Positions 19,713-26,349 of a DNA stretch of 32,239 nt are shown one piece after another; position 1 is the stretch's first letter, and every line of letters starts with the position of its first letter. The stretch is from NCBI RefSeq assembly GCF_000497245.1, contig NZ_AWTC01000016.1, forward strand, positions 62,241 through 94,479. Direction: 5' to 3'. A program made the position numbers and the translations under genes. The notes beneath the pieces are model-generated. The model was not told the origin of the DNA. It did no database searches and worked only from the letters and a program-made list of their open reading frames with translations. Origin of the DNA: Sporolactobacillus laevolacticus DSM 442 (GTDB lineage Bacteria > Bacillota > Bacilli > Bacillales > Sporolactobacillaceae).

Positions 19713-21020
19713 TTAAATAAGTGCGAAGAAGACAATGAAGACAAAGAACAGGACATAGACAATCGGATGAATTTCTTTCCAACGTCCGGCTGCAATCATT
19801 GTAATTGGGTAAACGATAAAGCCAAGTGCGATACCGTCGGAAATGCTGTAGGTCAGCGGCATGCCGAGTACAGTCAGGAAAGCAGGAACCGCAATCTCGA
19901 ATTTATCCCACGGAATTTGTTTCAGAGCGCTTGCCATCAGTACGCCGACAATAATCAGAGCCGGGGCTGTTACTTGTGCAGTCACGACGGAAAGCAGCGG
20001 CGAGAACAACATGCCGAAAAGGAACAGAATACCAGTGACAACTGCTGTAAATCCGGAACGACCGCCGACAGCGATACCCGTTGATGATTCAATGTAAGCT
20101 GAAGTAGGTGAAGTGCCGACGATGGCGCCTGCCAGCATGGACGTAGAATCCGCAAGCAGCGCTTGTCCAACTCGAGGCATTTTGTTGTTCTTCATAAAAC
20201 CAGCTTGTTCAGCAAGTCCGATTAAAGTGCCTGCAGTATCAAAGAATGTAACGAGCAAGAAAGTCAGAACGACAACACCGAGCTGTAACGTATTGATATC
20301 CGGAACGTGAGTTATAGCCTTGCCAAAAGTAGGAGCGAGGCTCGGAGCCGTAGAAATTAACGACGTTGGTAGCGGAATCAGTTTAAAAATGATACCGACA
20401 ATCGAAGTCAAAACCATACCAATGAAAATAGCGCCCGGAACTTTTCTGACCATCAAGATAATCGTTGCAATTAATCCGAAAATGGTCAACCATGTTGTGC
20501 CGATATTCAGCGGTCCGAAGCCAACCATCGTGGCTTTATTCGCAACAATCAGACCGCCTTCATGAAGACCGATGAACGCAATAAACAAACCGATACCGGC
20601 AGCCATTGCCAATTTCAGACTCTGCGGAATGGCATCAATAATGATTTCACGAAGCTTAAAGATTGTAATAATGAAGAATACAATGGAGGCAATGAATACG
20701 CCGGCCAGTGCAGTTTCCCAAGGAATCTTCATACCGATGCAGACAGAATATGCAAAAAACGCGTTAACACCAAGTCCTGGAGCAATAGCGATTGGATATT
20801 TAGCAACGATGCCCATGATCAGGCAGCCAAGCGCACTGGCAATAGCGGTCGCTGTAAATACCGCACCTTTGTCCATTCCTGAAGCACCCAAAACACTAGG
20901 ATTGACGAACAATATGTACGCCATCGAAATAAAGGTGGTCAAGCCTGCCAAAGTTTCACGGCCTAAAGTGGTCTTTAACTCTGAAAACTGAAAGTAACGT
21001 GATAACCAGTTCTCGTTCAC
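19713..21020 (-). CDS. pbuG: Guanine/hypoxanthine permease (AzgA-like NCS2 family)
   Basis: The 435-residue membrane protein has about 12-14 hydrophobic segments and imports purine bases for salvage. Features of the AzgA/PbuG branch are ETLAGLTTFISMAYILFVNPSVL, GLGVNAFFAYSV, TFFDTAGTLIGLAEQAGF and GTSPTSAYIESSTGIA, the last two carrying substrate-site residues. The start is GTG with AGGGGG upstream. It has its own promoter with PurR boxes and its own terminator. It sits just upstream of the pur operon as in B. subtilis. Confidence 0.93.
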   Translation of the reverse strand: MNENWLSRYFQFSELKTTLGRETLAGLTTFISMAYILFVNPSVLGASGMDKGAVFTATAIASALGCLIMGIVAKYPIAIAPGLGVNAFFAYSVCIGMKIPWETALAGVFIASIVFFIITIFKLREIIIDAIPQSLKLAMAAGIGLFIAFIGLHEGGLIVANKATMVGFGPLNIGTTWLTIFGLIATIILMVRKVPGAIFIGMVLTSIVGIIFKLIPLPTSLISTAPSLAPTFGKAITHVPDINTLQLGVVVLTFLLVTFFDTAGTLIGLAEQAGFMKNNKMPRVGQALLADSTSMLAGAIVGTSPTSAYIESSTGIAVGGRSGFTAVVTGILFLFGMLFSPLLSVVTAQVTAPALIIVGVLMASALKQIPWDKFEIAVPAFLTVLGMPLTYSISDGIALGFIVYPITMIAAGRWKEIHPIVYVLFFVFIVFFALI

Positions 21021-21123
21021 AATAATCCCCCTAATTGTCTCATTCTGCCCGTATCAATCGTCATTATTCTTCAGCACAAAATCCAACAGGTACCTTGGTA
21101 CAGCAGCTTATTAACTCAAAAAC

Positions 21124-21148
21124 AAAAAAAACTTCAAAGCCATTGAAG
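21124..21148 (-). terminator. Terminator-like hairpin in the pbuG leader
   Basis: On the minus strand, CTTCAA, loop TGGCT, TTGAAG, then eight T (21124-21131). The stem is short and AT-rich, so termination would be weak. It sits about 100 bases into the transcript and about 100 before the coding start. The rest of the 305-base gap holds the promoter and PurR boxes. No purine aptamer core (TCTACC plus GACTATG) is present. Confidence 0.45.
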
Positions 21149-21240
21149 CATGAAGAATAAATGCTAATACAATCATGATGTGTGCCGAAAAATAATTCCG
21201 ATAAATAGGAGCAAAACGAAAAATCTCTTTTTGCACCCCC

Positions 21241-21270
21241 ATTATACCAGCAAGAAGGATATTTCGTCAA
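21241..21270 (-). promoter_or_regulatory. Promoter of pbuG
   Basis: On the minus strand there is TTGACG (21265-21270), an 18-base spacer, then TATAAT (21241-21246). Its layout copies that of the pur promoter, including the 18-base spacer. The -35 box lies inside the palindrome ATTTCGT-CA-ACGAAAT (21261-21276). Confidence 0.85.
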
Positions 21271-21278
21271 CGAAATAA

Positions 21279-21312
21279 CGAACACTATTTTCAAGTTGTA
21301 TCATAATGTTCG
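21279..21312. promoter_or_regulatory. PurR operator (paired PurBoxes) of pbuG
   Basis: CGAACACTA (21279-) faces AATGTTCG (ending 21312), with 26 bases between CGAA and TTCG, ending 8 bases upstream of the -35 box. Both spacing and position match the operator of the pur operon in this window, so pbuG is a probable PurR regulon member. Confidence 0.8.
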
Positions 21313-21325
21313 GAAATAGGAGGTG

Positions 21326-22696
21326 TTAGGGTTTTGACAAAATAATTAATGCTTCAGTTCCGCTACCTGGATCACTAGTAATTCTTAGCTCTCCGTCATG
21401 AAGATCAATGATATTTTTTGAAATGGCGAGACCTAGTCCGGATCCACGTCCGTTCGCATGAATTTGGAAAAAAGGATTCGTTAATTTTGGAATGTCCTCC
21501 ATATTAATAACTACGCCCCAGTCTCTGACCGAAAGTCGAATCGTCGTTTCATCTTCTTCAAGAGATACGATGATCTGAGAGTCTCTGTCCGCAAACTTGA
21601 TCGCATTATCAAGCAAGTTTGTAATGACCTGCTGCATCCTGTTCCGATCTACATACGCAATTAAACGTTTGCAATGATGGAGGACAATGCAACAATGTTT
21701 CTCTGCAGCTTTAACATGCATGGAGGCAACAGACTGCCTGACGGTCTCGTCAAGCCGCGTCATCTGACGATTAAGTGTCAGTGTATTCTGTTTCAGCTTA
21801 GAAAGATCAAGCAAATCGCCGACCAATAATTTTAAACGGTCCGATTCATGACTGATGACTTTTAACCCTTCGCGAAACTCATTCTGTGTCGTATCTTCAT
21901 TCATCAGCATCGTCTCACTCCATCCCTTAATACCCGTTAATGGAGTCAGAAGTTCATGAGATATGGAAGAAATAAAGGTGTTTTGCAGCTTTTCATTTTT
22001 CTGAATTTCTTCAGCCATGCCGTTCAGCGTCTTTGCGAGGGTACCTAATTCGTTGTTATAGTCATCCTTCATTCGCATGGAGAAGTTTCCCGAAGCCATT
22101 TTTGCAGAGACTTTAATGATGTGCTTCATCGGCATGACAATTGACTGTGCAAGCTTCAGGCTGACAAAGAAAACCAGAAGGGCAATAACCAGACCGCAGC
22201 CAATGGATACAAAATCAATCAGCAGAAGTTCTTTATCAACAAGTGTTAATGAAGAGAGATAGCGAAGAATAAAAAGCTTTCCTCTAATATGAATCGGATA
22301 ATAAACCGCCATCACTTTTTCTCCGGTTTGAGGCAGGCGTTCAACTTTTGACGTCGGCTCGCCTTCAAATACCTCACCTTCTGGAGAAATTGTTGACTGG
22401 CTGATTAATCCTGTAGAAGAAGCAACCATATCCCCGCCCGCGTCATAGATCTCTAGTAGCGTTTTCTTCATATCAAAGCTGTCCATGGCTTCGTTCAGAC
22501 TGTTGCTCCAGTGGCTGAGTACAAGCTGACTGTTAAACTTCTTATAAAGGGTATTGGCGTCTTCTGCGTGCTGTAATAAGGTATCTTTGACACCATCATA
22601 GAAATAATGGCGGACAGCAATCGTGAGCACTGTCTCGCTCAAGGCGAGCGTCAACAGGATAATGATCATAAAATGCAGGACAACTCTGCGTGTCAT
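21326..22696 (-). CDS. Sensor histidine kinase (HAMP, HisKA, HATPase)
   Basis: The 456-residue membrane kinase has TM1 at about 7-29, an extracellular sensor region of about 120 residues, TM2 at about 157-183, HAMP to about 235, and HisKA with phosphorylated His247 in SSISHELLTPLTGIKGW. The HATPase domain has N364 (TNLLDNAIKFA) and the G2 box GRGSGLGLAISK. The G1 box reads DWGVVIN (392-398) instead of DxGxG, so its second glycine is missing. The start ATG overlaps the stop of the regulator gene by 4 bases, which pairs the two. The stimulus is unknown; the extracellular domain and neighbouring lipoprotein suggest an envelope signal. Confidence 0.88.
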   Translation of the reverse strand: MTRRVVLHFMIIILLTLALSETVLTIAVRHYFYDGVKDTLLQHAEDANTLYKKFNSQLVLSHWSNSLNEAMDSFDMKKTLLEIYDAGGDMVASSTGLISQSTISPEGEVFEGEPTSKVERLPQTGEKVMAVYYPIHIRGKLFILRYLSSLTLVDKELLLIDFVSIGCGLVIALLVFFVSLKLAQSIVMPMKHIIKVSAKMASGNFSMRMKDDYNNELGTLAKTLNGMAEEIQKNEKLQNTFISSISHELLTPLTGIKGWSETMLMNEDTTQNEFREGLKVISHESDRLKLLVGDLLDLSKLKQNTLTLNRQMTRLDETVRQSVASMHVKAAEKHCCIVLHHCKRLIAYVDRNRMQQVITNLLDNAIKFADRDSQIIVSLEEDETTIRLSVRDWGVVINMEDIPKLTNPFFQIHANGRGSGLGLAISKNIIDLHDGELRITSDPGSGTEALIILSKP

Positions 22697-23391
22697 GCTT
22701 TGCCGCCATTCCAGAAGTAACCCCTGCCCCAGTGGGTCATAATATATGAAGGTTCAGATGGCTCATCCTCTATTTTTTGTCTCAATCTCCGAATATTGAC
22801 ATCGACGATCTTAGCGTCACCAACAAAATTCTTTCCCCAAACGCGATCTAGGAGTTCATCGCGTGACAGCAAACCATTTTCATTCTCCATTAACGTCTTA
22901 ATCAACGTAAATTCCGTCGGCGTCAGTTCAATTAATTGATCATTCTTGAAAAATTGTTCATTTTTCTTTGAAAGTTTAAATACGGAAGACACTATATACT
23001 CGGAATCGGCATTTATCTCATTGCCGTTCAATCTGCGCAAAAGTGCTTGCACACGCGCGATCATCTCTGCCGGGCTGAACGGTTTGGTAATATAATCGTC
23101 TGCTCCGATGCCGAGCCCATGCACCTTATCCGTTTCCTGTATTTTGGCGGTCAGCAGAATGATGCCGACAGCAGATTTTAATTTTCTCATTTGTTCACAA
23201 ACATCAAAGCCGCTCATCCCCGGAAGCATAACATCAAGCAAAACAATATGAACAGACGGTTCACGTTTGAATATCCGGAGCGCCTCTTCACCGGTTTCAG
23301 CTTCCAGCACATCGAAACCCGCGTGCTTTAGACTTAACACGATAAAGCCTCTGATGGACGCTTCATCCTCTACAACCATGAGTTTTTCCAT
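22693..23391 (-). CDS. OmpR-family response regulator
   Basis: A receiver domain with acidic pocket E8-D9, phosphoacceptor D53 (VLLDVMLPG) and the conserved Lys in DDYITKPFSP is followed by an OmpR/PhoB winged helix (ELTPTEFTLIKTLMENENGLLSRDELL, then VDVNIRRLRQKIE and GRGYFW). I start it at ATG 23391, with GAGGTGA 6 bases upstream, rather than six codons earlier. It is the partner of the downstream kinase. Likely targets are its own operon and possibly the divergent dlt operon; that is inference from position. Confidence 0.9.
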   Translation of the reverse strand: MEKLMVVEDEASIRGFIVLSLKHAGFDVLEAETGEEALRIFKREPSVHIVLLDVMLPGMSGFDVCEQMRKLKSAVGIILLTAKIQETDKVHGLGIGADDYITKPFSPAEMIARVQALLRRLNGNEINADSEYIVSSVFKLSKKNEQFFKNDQLIELTPTEFTLIKTLMENENGLLSRDELLDRVWGKNFVGDAKIVDVNIRRLRQKIEDEPSEPSYIMTHWGRGYFWNGGKA

Positions 23392-23466
23392 TTCGTTCAC
23401 CTCAATCATTGCTCTACAGCATCCGCTGTCTCTCTAGGCACATCCTATGAAAATTAAAATTTCCCA

Positions 23467-24639
23467 TCATGAATGTTCATTGTAAACGCCGGCTTTAACG
23501 GACCCGGCTGCCTGCCTGTATTTATTCGGAACCGCAAAAATGTAATGCTGCGAAGATCCAAGCTTGATCCAGTTCTTGTATCGTTCGCTCCGAAACAACT
23601 CTTTTCTAATCCGGTACACATCCATATAAATTGATCCATTGGCTTGAACAAAAATGACATGATTATTGTATGATTTGGCAATGCTGATTTTTTCCGCCAT
23701 ACCTGAAGGAAAGTCCACAAAAAATTGGCGGAGGCTATCATAATACCGTTCTGTAACAAGCATTGAGGACGAAGACCAGCGATTAGGGCCGAATGGATTC
23801 CATCGGAGATTCTTCCATTCTCCCGCATGATATTGAGCCAATGCTGAATCGCCCCACTGAACAAACACATTGGTGTTTCCAAATAACGTTCCCTTTGTGT
23901 CAAAATCGCTTTTTTCTATGTCGTCCTCTGCAGGCAACGTCTGATCGCGGATGACAAGACCACCGCTTGACGACGCATCAAATGGACCGGCCATGTTATT
24001 AAAGAAAAATTGTTCCACATTTTCTTCCTGACGAACCAGCACTGGCTCATCTTCCTGATTCACTTGGTAGAATGCAAACCGCATCATCCCAGAAGCGCTG
24101 TCTGTACGAAGAATGGCAAAATCCGGCTGATGATCCTCATCGAGATCCCCCGCAATCATTCCACTAAACGGTGAGGTCATGATCTTGTTCAACTGTCCCT
24201 TACTCAATGTGTATACATTTAATTGATTTTGCGGGTAGCTTTCAAGCGACACAAAAATTTCTGTACTTCCGTGATTACCAAAATCTGTGACCGCTACTCT
24301 TGAAACGCCCGCTGCATCCGTTTCTTCATCATAAATTTTTCGCCAATGTTGAGTTCCCCTTTTAATCACTGCAAAATGAATACGCTGCTGCCGTGTTTCA
24401 TAAAAAAAGAGTGCAAGTGTTCCCGCTGCATGATTTGGCTTCACAATCATGATTTTTCCTTTGTAGTTGGATTGAACGGGTGCAACCAGTCTCGCCTGCG
24501 CCGGAATGCTTTGGTCAACAATATCGATCATGATCTTTTTTTGATCCGGCAGCTTAGGCTTTTGGATCAGCGCTTGAGGCTGTTTCAAAAAAGAGCATCC
24601 GGAAAGGAATAGGACCAGAACAAGTCCAGTGCCGATCAT
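23467..24639 (-). CDS. Lipoprotein with FG-GAP/VCBS-like repeat, function unknown
   Basis: This 390-residue protein has a signal peptide and lipobox (LFLSGC), so it is probably anchored outside the membrane. The mature part is rich in beta strands. It contains an aspartate-rich calcium-type segment, AGDLDEDHQPDFAIL, like FG-GAP/VCBS blades, with a possible second at VAVTDFGNHGSTEIFVS, so a beta-propeller is plausible. I recognise no named family. It is upstream of the response regulator by 75 bases with no terminator, so one operon is likely and it may modulate the kinase. The ATG lacks a nearby ribosome site. An in-frame CTG at 24660 has GGGAGG 9 bases upstream and would add a basic n-region (FRKIKA). 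Confidence 0.7.
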   Translation of the reverse strand: MIGTGLVLVLFLSGCSFLKQPQALIQKPKLPDQKKIMIDIVDQSIPAQARLVAPVQSNYKGKIMIVKPNHAAGTLALFFYETRQQRIHFAVIKRGTQHWRKIYDEETDAAGVSRVAVTDFGNHGSTEIFVSLESYPQNQLNVYTLSKGQLNKIMTSPFSGMIAGDLDEDHQPDFAILRTDSASGMMRFAFYQVNQEDEPVLVRQEENVEQFFFNNMAGPFDASSSGGLVIRDQTLPAEDDIEKSDFDTKGTLFGNTNVFVQWGDSALAQYHAGEWKNLRWNPFGPNRWSSSSMLVTERYYDSLRQFFVDFPSGMAEKISIAKSYNNHVIFVQANGSIYMDVYRIRKELFRSERYKNWIKLGSSQHYIFAVPNKYRQAAGSVKAGVYNEHS

Positions 24640-24713
24640 CGCTTTTATTTTTCTAAACAGGGTAACTGGCCTCCCTTTTATTAACGTCGAACGAAAGAAG
24701 ATATCTTAGTGCC

Positions 24714-24743
24714 ATTGTACCTGACGTGTTGACATTCGTTCAG
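24714..24743 (-). promoter_or_regulatory. Possible promoter of the lipoprotein-TCS operon
   Basis: On the minus strand there is CTGAAC (24738-24743), an 18-base spacer, then TACAAT (24714-24719). It overlaps the opposing promoter at 24729-24757. The -35 match is partial. Confidence 0.35.
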
Positions 24744-24757
24744 AATACGTCTAACTT
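24729..24757 (+). promoter_or_regulatory. Possible promoter of the hydrolase-dlt operon
   Basis: A perfect TTGACA (24729-24734), a 17-base spacer, then TAACTT (24752-24757). It would give a leader of about 240 bases. It overlaps the opposing promoter of the two-component operon. Confidence 0.4.
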
Positions 24758-24773
24758 TTTACATTCCATTCAC

Positions 24774-24868
24774 GTGCTAATTAATAGCACTCTGGAAGTA
24801 CGTATATTGAGATCCTTCTCTCTCATCTTAGGAAAAATCCCTCTCCAAATGGGTAACAAAAAAGTTAC
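24774..24868. promoter_or_regulatory. Two inverted repeats in the divergent control region
   Basis: GTGCTA-ATTAA-TAGCAC (24774-24790) and GTAAC-AAAAAA-GTTAC (24853-24868) are perfect inverted repeats in the 342-base gene-free interval before the hydrolase gene. They are candidate operators, or hairpins in the leader. Nothing else is recognised in this interval apart from the two promoters and the ribosome site AAAGGG at its end. Confidence 0.35.
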
Positions 24869-25002
24869 GATCTTGCCGATTAAGACATTTTTAGCTTATT
24901 GCCGACTAATCTATGTTGTGATGAACGGAAGTTCTGGAAACTCAAACACCGACGTTCATTGAACCTTGTACACACAAAGCGACTTGCTGAGAAAGGGCAA
25001 AA

Positions 25003-26187
25003 ATGAAAAAGAAAAACACACGATTCGCCATCCTGTTTAGTTGTCTTTTGATTGGGGGATGCGTTGCTGCTGCACTTATGACATTTAATCAAAATAGTGC
25101 CACACAAGCGCATTCGGCAGCTCATTCAACAGGAAAAAACACGTCTATTCCCCCAAAGCACACAAGGATGACATCTTTTGCCAGCGACTGGAGGAGAACT
25201 GCAATTGACCGCCGTATTCAGCAAAGCGGTTTTTCCGGAAGTGTACTGGTGGTCAGCCACGGCAAGGTAGTTCTGAGCAAGGGTTATCGGCTCAGCAATA
25301 GTCACAACGGGAGGAGGAACCAGCCATTAACCACTTATTATGTGGGTTCAACAACGAAATCGATCACGGCGGTTGCTTTCATGCAGATGCGGGAGCGGGG
25401 GCTGATTCACTTTAACGATCCTGTATCACGTTTCTATCCGAATTTTCCAAATGGAAACAAGATCACGATGCTCGATCTCCTTTGCCATGTTTCCGGATTA
25501 GGAAATGTTATGGAAACCATGCAGCCGGTGACACGCGATCAACTCGTTCAGCGCATTGCGCTGCATTCCTTACGCCTTGCTTCAAAACCCGGTACGGTCT
25601 GGCACTATTCCGATACAAATTATGCGCTGCTTGGTGCGATTCTGGATAAAGTCAGCAGCAGCGCTTTCCATGAGTCGCTGCACGATTATATCCGCCAGTT
25701 CATCTTCCAGAGAGCGGGCATGCTGCATTCCGGATTCGGCGACGAGATGCTGCATTCTGCATATCGATCAACCGGCTATGTCATCGTTGATGGTCACGCT
25801 TTTTCAGAACAAATTCCATCCTTTTCACAGCTAATCGGATGTGGCGACATTTATTCGACTTCTTGGGATATGTACCTTTTTGATCATGCAATCGCCGATT
25901 CGACACTGCTTTCTAAAGCGAGCGTCCATGAATTGTTATCTCGTCATTTCCCAGGGACTTCTTACAGTTGCGGATGGTACATTGGCCGAAAAGGGTGGGG
26001 AAATGATACCTACTCAAGCCACGGCGTTCTCGGCGGATGGAACGGAAGTAATGCATTTACTCAAGATAAGCAAAGTTACGTTGTCCTACTTTCCAATGTC
26101 CGCAGTTCTGAATTCGAAATCAGTACGCTCAATACAATGATTTTTCACACATTGCAAGAAACCAAAAATCAAAAAGGAGGGAAATAA
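25003..26187 (+). CDS. Beta-lactamase-fold serine hydrolase, candidate D-alanyl-teichoic acid esterase (DltE/FmtA-like)
   Basis: The 394-residue exported protein has an N-terminal hydrophobic segment, with LIGGC at 16-20 as a possible lipobox or otherwise a membrane anchor. A class C beta-lactamase/PBP4*-type domain follows: nucleophile motif S116-T-T-K119, second motif Y202-S-D, and third motif H340-G-V-L-G-G. Lactobacillus DltE and Staphylococcus FmtA have this fold and remove D-alanine from teichoic acids. Here the gene ends one base before dltX, which has its own AGGAGG inside the end of this gene, so it is the first gene of the dlt operon. The esterase role is therefore a strong inference. 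A carboxypeptidase or other esterase role is the alternative. Confidence 0.8.
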   Translation: MKKKNTRFAILFSCLLIGGCVAAALMTFNQNSATQAHSAAHSTGKNTSIPPKHTRMTSFASDWRRTAIDRRIQQSGFSGSVLVVSHGKVVLSKGYRLSNSHNGRRNQPLTTYYVGSTTKSITAVAFMQMRERGLIHFNDPVSRFYPNFPNGNKITMLDLLCHVSGLGNVMETMQPVTRDQLVQRIALHSLRLASKPGTVWHYSDTNYALLGAILDKVSSSAFHESLHDYIRQFIFQRAGMLHSGFGDEMLHSAYRSTGYVIVDGHAFSEQIPSFSQLIGCGDIYSTSWDMYLFDHAIADSTLLSKASVHELLSRHFPGTSYSCGWYIGRKGWGNDTYSSHGVLGGWNGSNAFTQDKQSYVVLLSNVRSSEFEISTLNTMIFHTLQETKNQKGGK

Positions 26188-26188
26188 A

Positions 26189-26335
26189 ATGAATGGCTTC
26201 AAGTGGGAACTTAACCACCCGCTTATTTCCTGGATCGCACGCACCTGCTTTTACACTGCGATTTTATTAGGACTGGTTGTTATTTACGGATTTGCCGCCG
26301 CGCATACCGGTACGTTCATATACAGTGACTTCTAA
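26189..26335 (+). CDS. dltX: DltX, small membrane protein for teichoic acid D-alanylation
   Basis: This 48-residue protein starts at ATG 26189 with AGGAGG 9 bases upstream, overlapping the end of the hydrolase gene. It has one membrane helix (about 22-36, YTAILLGLVVIYGFA) and the conserved C-terminal tail ending FIYSDF, typical of DltX (usual ending FIYxxF). DltX occurs directly before dltA in Firmicutes, and its C-terminal motif contributes to D-alanine transfer to lipoteichoic acid with DltB and DltD. Confidence 0.93.
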   Translation: MNGFKWELNHPLISWIARTCFYTAILLGLVVIYGFAAAHTGTFIYSDF

Positions 26336-26349
26336 GGAGGGGATTAACA

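Noticed and set aside
21077-21110. T-box or other amino-acid leader in front of pbuG (suggested by the GGTACC palindrome and terminator)
   Set aside because: No T-box core sequence or specifier-like structure is visible, and the downstream gene is a purine permease with PurR boxes.
24774-24790. CIRCE-like HrcA site (GTGCTA...TAGCACTC)
   Set aside because: The half-sites are in the reverse order and spacing compared with CIRCE (TTAGCACTC-N9-GAGTGCTAA), and no heat-shock gene is near.
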